A DNA stretch of 57,356 bases. Source: Sphingomonas turrisvirgatae. GTDB lineage: Bacteria; Pseudomonadota; Alphaproteobacteria; Sphingomonadales; Sphingomonadaceae. The notes beneath the pieces are model-generated. The model did no database searches and was not told the DNA's origin. It saw nothing but the letters and a program-made list of their open reading frames with translations. The position numbers and the translations under genes are program-made. Positions 50,414 through 57,356 of this stretch are shown piece by piece (position 1 is the stretch's first letter; each line of letters starts with the position of its first letter). The stretch is taken from contig NZ_MDDS01000019.1 in assembly GCF_001721295.1 (NCBI RefSeq), positions 1 through 57,356 of the forward strand, read 5' to 3'.

Positions 50414-51208
50414 TCAGTTGAAACGGAAGCCGGAGATGGCGGTCGACAGCACTTCCTCGGCATAGACCCGGGCGCCTTCGCCTTCGGCCGCGCCGGCCGC
50501 GACCATCAGGGGCAGCAGATGCTCCTCCTTGGCCGGGGGATGCGCGAACCGCGCCGAGGGCGCATCCGCCCAGTGCGCCAGACGCTCGGCCCGCTGCGGG
50601 CCGTCCAGCTCCATGCTTTCGGCCAACCACTGGTCGAACGCCTGCGATCGCGGTGTCGAGCGCGGGTCGCCATAGGCACGCATGTTGTGGAAGCTCATGC
50701 CCGAGCCGAGGATCAGCACGCCCTCCTCACGCAGTGGCGCGAGGGCGCGGCCCGCAGCAACATGGAGGGCTGGGTCCAGCCCGCGCTCGACGGACATCTC
50801 GATCAGCGGAATGTCCGCATCCGGAAAAGCCACCTTGAGGGGGACGAACACGCCGTGATCCAGGCCCCTCTTTGCGTCGACAGAGGAAGGGATACCCGCA
50901 TCCTTGAGCAGGGCCGCGGCACGGGCGGCGAGCGCGGGTGCGCCCGGCACGTCGTAGCGCAGCTGATAGGTATGGGGCGGGAAGTTGTAATAGTCGTAGA
51001 TCAGCTCGGGCCGTTCGGCGCCGGTGAAGGCGAAGCCGTCCGTCTCCCAGTGTCCCGAGACGACGAGGATGGCCTTGGGCTTTTCGGCGAGCGCATCCGG
51101 CAAGCTGCGCAGGAACGCTTCCATACCGCTCCACACGCCGCGTGGATCGTCCATGAAGAAGCAGGGGCCGCCGCCATGCGGGATGAAGTAGGTGGGCTGG
51201 ACGCTCAT
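50414..51208 (-). CDS. DODA-type class III extradiol dioxygenase family protein (YgiD-like)
   Basis: Members cleave catechols such as DOPA, and plant relatives make betalamic acid. The 264-residue protein has the metal ligands in TYFIPHGGGPCFFMDD and VVSGHWETDGFAF, the block LDHGVFVPLKVAFPDADIPLIEMS, and SGMSFHNMR. The start at 51208 is preferred because GGAG lies nine bases upstream; another ATG six bases earlier is too close to it. It heads the minus-strand trio with QorB-like and SDR genes and is divergent from a LysR regulator. Confidence 0.9.
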   Translation of the reverse strand: MSVQPTYFIPHGGGPCFFMDDPRGVWSGMEAFLRSLPDALAEKPKAILVVSGHWETDGFAFTGAERPELIYDYYNFPPHTYQLRYDVPGAPALAARAAALLKDAGIPSSVDAKRGLDHGVFVPLKVAFPDADIPLIEMSVERGLDPALHVAAGRALAPLREEGVLILGSGMSFHNMRAYGDPRSTPRSQAFDQWLAESMELDGPQRAERLAHWADAPSARFAHPPAKEEHLLPLMVAAGAAEGEGARVYAEEVLSTAISGFRFN

Positions 51209-51345
51209 GGTCATACACTCCGGTGCAGGCGCCGAGGAGGCGGCCTGGATCATCGTTCGATCTGCTGACCGGAAATATGTGCCCTCTATCGCGCGATGAT
51301 AATCTGCCGAGTAGAAGGATCAGCTTCAACCACGGGTAGGAAATC

Positions 51346-52254
51346 ATGGCGGATCGGTTGACGGGTATGGACGTGTTCGTAAAGTCGATCAGGCTCGGTG
51401 GCATCTCTGCTGCCGCACGCGATCTGCACATGTCGCCGGCGATGGCGGCCAAGCACCTAGACGCCCTCGAAGCGCGGCTCGGCACCACGCTGGTCCAGCG
51501 CTCGACGCGTCGGCTGTCGCTGACCGAGGCAGGCACTGACTATTTCGAAAAGGCCGAACGTATCCTGATGGAGATCGGAGAAGCCGAGGCGGAGGCATCG
51601 TCGCGGTCGATCACCGCCCAGGGACTGCTGCGCGTCAGTGCGCCCGCCACCTTCGGCGTTCTGCACCTTGCCTCACTCATCCCTGCTTTCTCCGCACGTC
51701 ATCCCGAGGTGACGATCGAACTGGGCTTCAACGATCGTTACGTCGACCTGCTGGAAGAGCGTTGGGATGTCGCCGTACGGATCGGGCGCCTCGCCAACAG
51801 TGCGCTTGTTGCCCGCAAGCTCGTGGCGATGCGCGTCGTGTTGTGTGCCGCCCCCTCTTATTTGGCGAGGCGGGGAACGCCAACCCGCCTGGCCGATCTC
51901 GGCGATCACGATTGTCTGGGCCACACCAACGCGTCGCTTGCAGGAACGACATCGTGGGCGTTCGGCAAAGACGGGACGATCAAGGTGCCGATCTCAGGAT
52001 CGATGTGTTCCGACAATGGCGAGGCCTTGGTTCGCGCTGCCATCGCGGGCCAAGGGCTGGTCTATGGGCCACGCTTTATTGCGGCAGAGGCGCTTCGCGC
52101 CGGCCAGTTGAGCGAGCTTGAGCTGGACGAGCCGCCTATGATGCTGGGAGCGGCATATGCCATCACACACCCGACGCGGCGCCCCGCCGCCAAGACGCGG
52201 GCGTGGATTGACTTCTTAGCCGAAGCACTCCCCTCTCTTGGCACCGATTGGTGA
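51346..52254 (+). CDS. LysR family transcriptional regulator
   Basis: A 302-residue LysR protein: winged helix TGMDVFVKSIRLGGISAAARDLHMSPAMAAKHLDALEARLG in the first 60 residues, then the effector-binding domain (GLLRVSAPATFGVLHLASLIPAFSARHPEVTIELGFNDRYVDLLEERWDVAVRIGRL) typical of the CrgA/DsdC-like subgroup linked to quinone and aromatic stress. It is transcribed divergently from the DODA-QorB-SDR genes, which it probably controls, with 137 bases between. Confidence 0.92.
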   Translation: MADRLTGMDVFVKSIRLGGISAAARDLHMSPAMAAKHLDALEARLGTTLVQRSTRRLSLTEAGTDYFEKAERILMEIGEAEAEASSRSITAQGLLRVSAPATFGVLHLASLIPAFSARHPEVTIELGFNDRYVDLLEERWDVAVRIGRLANSALVARKLVAMRVVLCAAPSYLARRGTPTRLADLGDHDCLGHTNASLAGTTSWAFGKDGTIKVPISGSMCSDNGEALVRAAIAGQGLVYGPRFIAAEALRAGQLSELELDEPPMMLGAAYAITHPTRRPAAKTRAWIDFLAEALPSLGTDW

Positions 52255-52264
52255 GATGCCGAGC

Positions 52265-52306
52265 TAGCAGACGTCCCGAGCTTTCACCCGAGGACCGCGT
52301 CTGCTA
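52265..52306. terminator. Hairpin between convergent LysR and alcohol dehydrogenase genes
   Basis: TAGCAGACG at 52265-52273 is the exact reverse complement of CGTCTGCTA at 52298-52306, ten bases after the LysR stop. The loop can pair further. There is no T run, so this is a terminator-like hairpin rather than a classical one. Confidence 0.5.
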
Positions 52307-52470
52307 TCTCGAAACATCACGGTCTTTTACGATTTTAGATATCAGTGAACCAGCGAAAGCGACGCCCACAACCGCACATGGCTGGCATCGATAACGCCGA
52401 GCCTTGGTCCCTTTCAGTTGGTGCAGCGGGGGCCGCGGGCGCGGCGGACGTTGAGTGAGCGTGAACCGCA

Positions 52471-53487
52471 TCACTGCCAACCCTCGATGACGATCTTGCC
52501 GCGTGCGGTAGTACTCTCAAGCGCCTGGTGCGCGCGCTTGAGGTTCGCGGCGTTGATGGGGGAGAACCGTTCGGTGAGGGTGGTGCGCACCTCGCCGGCG
52601 TCCACGAGGCTGGCGATGGCCGACAGGATCTGACCCTGCGTTTCCATATCAGCGGTCTCGAACATTGACCGGGTGAACATGAACTCCCAGTGGGTCGACA
52701 CTGATTTCCGTTTGAACGGTACGACATCGAGTGTCTTGGGGTCGTCGATGAGTGCGAAGCGTCCCTGCGGGGCGATCAGCTCGGCGATCTGCTCGATATG
52801 CTCGTCGGTGTGCGTGGTCGAGAAGACGAAAGCAGGCGCGCCGATGCCCAAATTCGCCACTTGCCGAGCCAGCGGCTGGCGATGATCGATGACATGGTGC
52901 GCACCGAGCTCACCCACCCAGGCCTGCGTTTCAGGGCGCGAGGCCGTCGCAATGACGATCAGCTCGGGTACTTGGCGAGCAAGCTGAATTGCCATCGAGC
53001 CTACCCCGCCAGCACCCCCGACAATCAACAGCGCATGTGCTGCACCGGCTACAGGAGTACGCACGGACAATCGCTCGAAGAGGGCCTCCCACGCAGTTAT
53101 CGCCGTCAGCGGCAACGCCGCTGCCTCTGCCCAATCGAGGCTGGCCGGCTTCTTTCCGACAATGCGCTCGTCGACCAAGTGCAGCTCGGCGTCCGTCCCG
53201 TCGCGGCCGATGCTCCCCGCGTAGAACACTTCGTCCCCGGCTTTGAAGCCGTTCACGTCCGGGCCGACGGCACGAACGACACCGGCGGCATCCCAACCCA
53301 GCACACGCCAGTCGCCGTGGATCGGACCCGAGCCGCTGCGGACCTTCGTATCAACCGGGTTTACCGAGACGGCCTTCACCTCGACGAGGAGATCGCGGCC
53401 AGTGACTATGGGATCGGGAAGCTCGATGTCGACGAGCGATTCCGCACGATCGATTGTGCCGTGCTGCTGATAAGCGACTGCGCGCAT
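52471..53487 (-). CDS. Zinc-binding alcohol dehydrogenase family protein (quinone reductase-like MDR)
   Basis: A 338-residue medium-chain dehydrogenase: MRAVAYQQHGTIDRAESLVDIELP, VSVNPVDTKVRSG, LGWDAAGVVRAVGPDV, LPLTAITAWEALFERL, then the NADP-binding LLIVGGAGGVGSMAIQLARQ. The cysteine cluster of structural zinc is absent, which fits the zinc-free quinone reductase branch (often annotated ZADH/YhdH/QOR2-like). ATG at 53487 is the natural start; the longer frame has no ribosome site. It lies downstream of a LysR gene in the same direction, with about 90 bases between. Confidence 0.9.
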   Translation of the reverse strand: MRAVAYQQHGTIDRAESLVDIELPDPIVTGRDLLVEVKAVSVNPVDTKVRSGSGPIHGDWRVLGWDAAGVVRAVGPDVNGFKAGDEVFYAGSIGRDGTDAELHLVDERIVGKKPASLDWAEAAALPLTAITAWEALFERLSVRTPVAGAAHALLIVGGAGGVGSMAIQLARQVPELIVIATASRPETQAWVGELGAHHVIDHRQPLARQVANLGIGAPAFVFSTTHTDEHIEQIAELIAPQGRFALIDDPKTLDVVPFKRKSVSTHWEFMFTRSMFETADMETQGQILSAIASLVDAGEVRTTLTERFSPINAANLKRAHQALESTTARGKIVIEGWQ

Positions 53488-53576
53488 GATAAGTCCTGTC
53501 GTTTCAGAGGCTATAAAGCGATACTTGGTGAGTCCGGGGATATGCACAACCGACGTCGCCAGTCCGACAGCGTCCC

Positions 53577-54512
53577 TCAGGCTGGCGACGGCGTGGCTGC
53601 CGCTGCCGTCTTCCCCTTAAGATCGGTGATAACCTCGCCGATTAGAGCCCGCAGCCAGCGATGCGCAGGGTCGTGCCGGTAGCGGACGTGCCACGCCATC
53701 TCAACGGGGAAGCTGCCGAGGTCGACCGGAGCCGGCAGGATCTTCAGCCGGGGGTCGTGCATCAGCCGCCTGCAGATGAGTGAGGGTAGGGTGGCGCAGT
53801 AGTCGGTCACCGCCACCATCTCGGCTACCGCGAAGAAGTTTGTCACGGAGATTGCGACGTCACGCTTCAGCTGCTGCTGCGCCAGCGCCTGGAACAGCCC
53901 GGCGCGCATCCGTCCGGGCGGCACGATGTTGACGTGCTTCATCGCCTCGAACTGCTCGCGCGTCATGGCATCGCCGACGCCCGGATGGTCGGCGCGGACG
54001 GCGCAGGCGAGCCCTTCGTCCATCAGGTGCTGGACGACGAGGTTGTCGGGCGGATCGACGATGCGGCCCAGCACGAGCGCCGTCGTGCCCGACACGACGC
54101 CCGTTTCCACAAGATCGTTCCCGTAAGGCGTCAGACGAAGCTTTATGCCGGGGGCGACCTTCTCCAGGCGCGCCACGATAGCGGGGACGAGGACGAACTC
54201 GACATAGCCGTTTGGCGCGATCGTGAAGAGCCGTTCGGCCTGTACGGGGTCGAAGGCCTGCTGACCGAGGACCGCGTCGTCAAGCTGCGCGAGTGCCTCG
54301 GCGATCAGCGGCGAGAGTTCAAGCGCGATCGGGGTCGGCTGGATGCCGTAGCGCTCGCGGACGAACAGTTGGTCCTGAAGCATCAGTCGTAGACGCGATA
54401 GGGCGTTAGACAGGGCGGGCTGTGTCATGCCCATGCGCTCGGCGGCGCGCGTGACGCTGCGCTCCTCCATCAACGCGACGAAGATCGGCAGCAGGTTCAG
54501 ATCGTAGCGCAT
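53577..54512 (-). CDS. LysR family transcriptional regulator (NodD/PcpR-like subgroup)
   Basis: A 311-residue LysR protein: MRYDLNLLPIFVALMEERSVTRAAERMGMTQPALSNALSRLRLMLQDQLFVRERYGIQPT is the helix-turn-helix of the subgroup that includes NodD, PcpR and LeuO relatives. The effector domain follows (FTIAPNGYVEFVLVPAIVARLEKVAPGIKLRL). It is divergent from the DJ-1/PfpI-ABM-SDR-ABM genes with 113 bases between the coding starts and precedes the alcohol dehydrogenase, so it may control both sides. Confidence 0.92.
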   Translation of the reverse strand: MRYDLNLLPIFVALMEERSVTRAAERMGMTQPALSNALSRLRLMLQDQLFVRERYGIQPTPIALELSPLIAEALAQLDDAVLGQQAFDPVQAERLFTIAPNGYVEFVLVPAIVARLEKVAPGIKLRLTPYGNDLVETGVVSGTTALVLGRIVDPPDNLVVQHLMDEGLACAVRADHPGVGDAMTREQFEAMKHVNIVPPGRMRAGLFQALAQQQLKRDVAISVTNFFAVAEMVAVTDYCATLPSLICRRLMHDPRLKILPAPVDLGSFPVEMAWHVRYRHDPAHRWLRALIGEVITDLKGKTAAAATPSPA

Positions 54513-54625
54513 GCAGTCATCCTGTTAGCGTTATATCTGAAATCAAAAAGATAAACTTCTGGAATATGTCAACAACGCCCATTTCCCATTCATCGGCGAC
54601 GGACGCCGCGAACATGGAGGTTCAG

Positions 54626-55420
54626 ATGAGCAAGGGACAGGTTCTCGTTCTTGGATCGAACGCGACGCAGATCGGTCTGCGTGGCGGCGGTACCGCGACG
54701 GTCGGTCAGTATCTCAACGAGACGGCGGTCCCCGCGCTGGCTCTGCTCGACGCCGGCTATGATATCGTTCTCGCCACGCCCAATGGGGCCAAGCCGCACA
54801 TCGACGCCGTCTCCGTTTCGGTTGATCATTTTGGTGGCGATGAGACGGCATTCCAGCGAGCCAACGACTTTTTTGCCAGCCACCCGGCGATGAACGACGT
54901 CCGCAGCTTGCGCTCTGTCGTCGAGGGCGGCCTGGACGGCTTCGTCGGAGTGTTCGTGCCGGGCGGCCACGCTCCCGTCGTCGACCTGATGCAGGACCAC
55001 GACGCGGGCACGATCCTCCGTCACTTCCACACGGCGGCCAAGCCGACCGCGCTCCTCTGCCACGGACCGGTAGCCGTTGTCGCTACGCTCGACGATGCTC
55101 CGGCCTTCCGCAAGGCGCTGGAGGAAGGCGATGACGCCGGGGCGGCCGACCTGGCGCGAGACTGGATCTACTCGGGCTACCGCATGACCGTCTTCTCGGC
55201 GAGCGAGGAGAAGATCGCCGAGGAGCAAGTACTGAAGGGCGAGCTCTTCTTCGACATGGAAAAGGCGCTGCGCTCGGCCGGTGGCGTAGTCTCGGTCACT
55301 GACAAGAACTTCGCTTCGAATGTCGTCGTGGACCGGGAGCTGATCACGGGTCAGAATCCGGCGTCGGACCAGGCCATGGCCGACGCTTTGATCGAAGCCC
55401 TCGATCGCGCCGCTGCGTGA
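54626..55420 (+). CDS. DJ-1/PfpI family protein (type 1 glutamine amidotransferase-like)
   Basis: A 264-residue protein of the Hsp31/DJ-1 group: KGQVLVLGSNATQIGLRGGGTATVGQYLNETAVPALALLDAGYDIVLATP, VFVPGGHAPVVDLM, and the nucleophile elbow ALLCHGPVAVVATL with the reactive Cys. Relatives act as glyoxalases, deglycases or chaperones against carbonyl stress; the exact activity is open. The ATG at 54626 has GGAGG six bases upstream; a longer frame from 54566 is less likely. It begins a plus-strand series with ABM, SDR and a second ABM gene. Confidence 0.9.
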   Translation: MSKGQVLVLGSNATQIGLRGGGTATVGQYLNETAVPALALLDAGYDIVLATPNGAKPHIDAVSVSVDHFGGDETAFQRANDFFASHPAMNDVRSLRSVVEGGLDGFVGVFVPGGHAPVVDLMQDHDAGTILRHFHTAAKPTALLCHGPVAVVATLDDAPAFRKALEEGDDAGAADLARDWIYSGYRMTVFSASEEKIAEEQVLKGELFFDMEKALRSAGGVVSVTDKNFASNVVVDRELITGQNPASDQAMADALIEALDRAAA

Positions 55421-55435
55421 GTACCAGGATGACGG

Positions 55436-55460
55436 GCGGGGCGCTCAGGATGCGCCCCGC
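55436..55460 (+). terminator. Intercistronic hairpin between the DJ-1/PfpI and ABM genes
   Basis: GCGGGGCGC and GCGCCCCGC form a perfect nine-base stem with a seven-base loop. Only two T follow, so it may weaken rather than stop transcription into the ABM gene. Confidence 0.55.
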
Positions 55461-55491
55461 TTCGCATATAACCATTACAAGGAACGGTGCC

Positions 55492-55788
55492 ATGACAGCC
55501 AACGTGAAGATCGTCGCCGTGCTCACCGCCCGTGCGGATACCGTCGACCGCCTGCACGCTCTGCTCGACGCCATGTTAAAGCCGAGCCGTGCCGAGCCGG
55601 GCAATTTGCGCTACGATCTCTGGCAGGACCAGAGCGATCCGAACCGCTTCGTCCTCGACGAGCTGTACGCGGACGCGGATGCGGTTACCGCCCACCGCGC
55701 GACGCCCCACTTCCAAAACTATCTGTCTCAGATCGGCGATCTGGCCGAGCGCGCCGCGTTTGTCCTCAACCCCGTCTTGTCAACCTGA
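55492..55788 (+). CDS. Antibiotic biosynthesis monooxygenase (ABM) family protein
   Basis: A 98-residue protein with the dimeric alpha-beta barrel pattern of ABM domains: VKIVAVLTARADTVDRLHALLDAML, then EPGNLRYDLWQDQSDPNRFVLDELYAD and a closing segment HFQNYLSQIGDLAER. Relatives such as YgiN act on quinols. AAGGA precedes the ATG at 55492; the longer frame has no ribosome site. It lies between the DJ-1/PfpI protein and an SDR in a series that also holds a second ABM gene. Confidence 0.9.
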   Translation: MTANVKIVAVLTARADTVDRLHALLDAMLKPSRAEPGNLRYDLWQDQSDPNRFVLDELYADADAVTAHRATPHFQNYLSQIGDLAERAAFVLNPVLST

Positions 55789-55790
55789 GG

Positions 55791-55976
55791 ATGGTGCCAA
55801 TGGGCAAGCCTGAAGAATGGGTGGGTACGGCACGGCTTGCAAAGGCGTTCGACACAGACGTGTTGCGAATGACCGGTCTGTTGGCACCTGCGCTTCGCGC
55901 GGGGCTCTTGGGCCTCATTCATTTACGCGCCTATCGCTGGCGCGGGGCCGCGATCCGGCGAAAAATCAACAACTGA
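55791..55976 (+). CDS. Small hypothetical protein (61 residues)
   Basis: This frame fills almost all of the gap between the ABM and SDR genes. ATG at 55791 follows a TGAGG that overlaps the ABM stop; a second ATG lies three codons on. The product is basic, with a mildly hydrophobic middle (LLAPALRAGLLGLIHLRAYR). I recognise no family. It may be real because of its fit in the operon, or chance. Confidence 0.35.
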   Translation: MVPMGKPEEWVGTARLAKAFDTDVLRMTGLLAPALRAGLLGLIHLRAYRWRGAAIRRKINN

Positions 55977-55993
55977 CTTGAAGGAATACAGTC

Positions 55994-56734
55994 ATGACCA
56001 AGGGTATCGAGGGCAAGGTCGTTCTCATTACCGGCGGCAGCACCGGCATCGGCGCGGAAACCGCGCGCCTTCTCGCGGAACGCGGCGCCAAGGTGGCCAT
56101 CGCCGCGCGGCGCAAGGACAGGCTCGACGAGGTCGTCGCGGACATCGCTTCAAACGGCGGCACGGCACGTAGCTACGCGCTGGACGTGACCGACAAATCG
56201 GCGGTCCAGTCCGTCGTCGCCGCAATCATTGCCGACTTCGGCCGCCTCGACGTGCTGATCAACAACGCCGGGCTGATGCCGATCCGTCCGATGGCCGAGG
56301 TCAACACCGACGAGTGGGACCAGATGATCGACGTCAATCTGAAGGGTACGCTCTACGGCATCGCGGCGGCCCTTCCCGGTTTTCTCGAGCAGGGCAGCGG
56401 TCACATCATCAACTTGAGCTCGGTTGCGGGCATCAAGGTCTTCGCACCGGGCGGCACGGTCTACTCCGGCACCAAGTTCGCCGTCAGCGCGATCAGCGAG
56501 GGCTTGCGCCACGAGGTGGGGGAAAAGGTCCGGGTCACGTCAATCGAGCCTGGAGCTGTCGAAAGCGATTTGAAGTTCACGACCTCTGGCACGGCTGCCG
56601 AGACGGTGCTGGACTTCTACAAGCAGGCCATCCCGGCGGCATCGGTGGCGCGTGCTATCGCGTTCGCTGTCGAACAACCTGATGACGTAGACGTCAACGC
56701 GATCGTCATCCGGCCGACCGCACAGGAGTTCTGA
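55994..56734 (+). CDS. SDR family oxidoreductase
   Basis: A 246-residue short-chain dehydrogenase: GKVVLITGGSTGIGAETARLLAERGAKVAIAARRKDRL (cofactor site; the AARR suggests NADPH), DVLINNAGLMPIRPMAE, catalytic Ser in IINLSSVAGIKVFAPGG, Tyr-Lys in VYSGTKFAVSAISEGLRHE, and VTSIEPGAVESDL. It resembles the YdfG-like serine/hydroxy-acid dehydrogenase group that is common next to DJ-1 and ABM genes. It is followed by a hairpin and a second ABM gene. Confidence 0.92.
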   Translation: MTKGIEGKVVLITGGSTGIGAETARLLAERGAKVAIAARRKDRLDEVVADIASNGGTARSYALDVTDKSAVQSVVAAIIADFGRLDVLINNAGLMPIRPMAEVNTDEWDQMIDVNLKGTLYGIAAALPGFLEQGSGHIINLSSVAGIKVFAPGGTVYSGTKFAVSAISEGLRHEVGEKVRVTSIEPGAVESDLKFTTSGTAAETVLDFYKQAIPAASVARAIAFAVEQPDDVDVNAIVIRPTAQEF

Positions 56735-56744
56735 TTTCGACGAG

Positions 56745-56771
56745 GAGGCGGGGCCGCGTGTGCTCCGCCTC
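56745..56771 (+). terminator. Hairpin after the SDR gene
   Basis: GAGGCGG and CCGCCTC pair with a 13-base loop, ten bases after the SDR stop. No T run follows. Confidence 0.4.
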
Positions 56772-56845
56772 ATGGGGAACGTACTGGCCCGCTCGTCCGT
56801 TACTTTGCGGAACGATATCTGCCCGTTTCAATTGAGGAGTCATTT

Positions 56846-57139
56846 ATGCCCAAACTTGCCCTGTATGTACCACTGAAGGCCAAGCCCGGAAAAGAGCGCG
56901 ATGTCGCCGATTTCCTGACCTCGGCATTGCCGCTCGTTCAAGCTGAGCCGGGCACTCTGACCTGGTATGCGATCGAGGAAGGTCCCGGTGCGTACGCGAT
57001 CTTTGATACGTTCGACACAGAGGAGGATCGGCAGGCACATCTCGACGGCAAGGTTGCCGCCGCACTGATGGACAAGGCAGAAGAACTGTTTTCCGAACCG
57101 CCGCAAATTCACAAGTTCACCCTGCTGGCCGCGAAATAG
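56846..57139 (+). CDS. Antibiotic biosynthesis monooxygenase (ABM) family protein (second copy)
   Basis: A 97-residue ABM-type protein: KLALYVPLKAKPGKERDVADFLTSALPLVQAEPGTLTWYAIEEGPGAYAIFDTFDTEEDRQAHLDGKVAAAL, which is the usual barrel half followed by the helix that closes the dimer. It differs strongly from the copy at 55492, so the two are not a recent duplication. GAGGAG precedes the ATG at 56846. It is the last gene before the damaged end of the contig. Confidence 0.9.
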   Translation: MPKLALYVPLKAKPGKERDVADFLTSALPLVQAEPGTLTWYAIEEGPGAYAIFDTFDTEEDRQAHLDGKVAAALMDKAEELFSEPPQIHKFTLLAAK

Positions 57140-57356
57140 CGGAGCGGTCGGCACCCTAGCGCTTCGCTCTCATCGCCCGCGTGGGGGGGGGGGGGGGGCG
57201 GGGGGGGGGGGGGGCTTTCCCCCAACCGGCCCACGGACCCCCCCTGGTAAGACACCCCAACGCTCCCCCCGGACACGCCACCCGCCAATAACGGTACCGG
57301 CAGCCCGGGCGGAGGACGGCTTCGCAACCCCGCTAAACGCGGCGGTCGTTTTCTAT
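57140..57356. other. Contig end with homopolymer G runs, no gene
   Basis: Sixteen G (57183-57198), one C, then fifteen G (57200-57214) are followed by unusually C- and A-rich sequence without codon structure. This is most likely an assembly or sequencing artefact. Confidence 0.7.

Noticed and set aside
57183..57214. G tract as a phase-variation (slipped-strand) switch
   Set aside because: It lies in no gene or promoter, at the very end of the contig, beside disordered sequence; an artefact is more likely.

Overview
The window looks like a complete contig from a GC-rich alphaproteobacterium of the sphingomonad type. The evidence is the set of genes: TonB-ExbB-ExbD-ExbD, a UPF0262 protein, dnaB, fused cysNC, a BapA-like giant adhesin with its type I secretion genes, a large TonB-dependent receptor, and mosaic aromatic catabolic genes. 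Both ends look like assembly edges: base 1 opens a perfect hairpin, and the last ~200 bases hold two long G runs. Taxonomy is inferred from gene content only.

Layout. 1-2255: end of tonB, exbB, two exbD genes and a terminator. 2417-5067: a small TPR protein, then a tightly overlapped minus-strand set (UPF0262 protein, GH25 lysozyme-like protein, cytidine deaminase, dCTP deaminase). 5200-8967: dnaB, a Q-rich disordered protein, an IclR regulator and an L-rhamnose 1-dehydrogenase. 9000-12648: sulfate activation genes cysQ-cysD-cysNC. 13055-25987: an adhesin of about 2546 residues with 21 Ig-like repeats, TolC-type channel, ABC transporter (broken by a frameshift and a Walker A substitution), HlyD-type adaptor and a MarR-like protein. 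26360-26925: a frameshifted TetR gene.

27083-46752 is the most interesting part: about 20 kb of aromatic catabolism. It holds a lower meta pathway (hydratase, acylating acetaldehyde dehydrogenase, aldolase) divergent from an IclR regulator. It also holds a C-C hydrolase, LigB and LigA ring-cleavage subunits and a ferredoxin. A third block has a phthalate-type Rieske oxygenase, a Gfo/Idh dihydrodiol dehydrogenase, a 4,5-dihydroxyphthalate decarboxylase, a NadC of the kind found in phthalate clusters, and a MarR regulator. The last block has a two-subunit ring-hydroxylating dioxygenase, an SDR, an MFS transporter, a TonB receptor and a ferredoxin reductase. Variants of one palindrome, close to ATACTTCGATATCGAAGTAT, lie at four promoters and tie these operons together. 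My reading is a biaryl pathway: dioxygenation, meta cleavage and hydrolysis release a C5 dienoate (to pyruvate and acetyl-CoA) and a phthalate-like acid, which the phthalate genes turn into protocatechuate. Fluorenone or carboxybiphenyl chemistry would fit. The substrate is inference.

46950-48540 is a scar of mobile DNA: the start of a serine recombinase joined to the end of a tyrosine integrase, then an IS5-family element beside a cut-off resolvase. 48691-57139 is a set of redox and stress-type genes (three SDR/NmrA reductases, a DODA-like dioxygenase, a zinc-type alcohol dehydrogenase, a DJ-1/PfpI protein, two ABM monooxygenases) with two LysR regulators. No rRNA, tRNA or CRISPR array was recognised.
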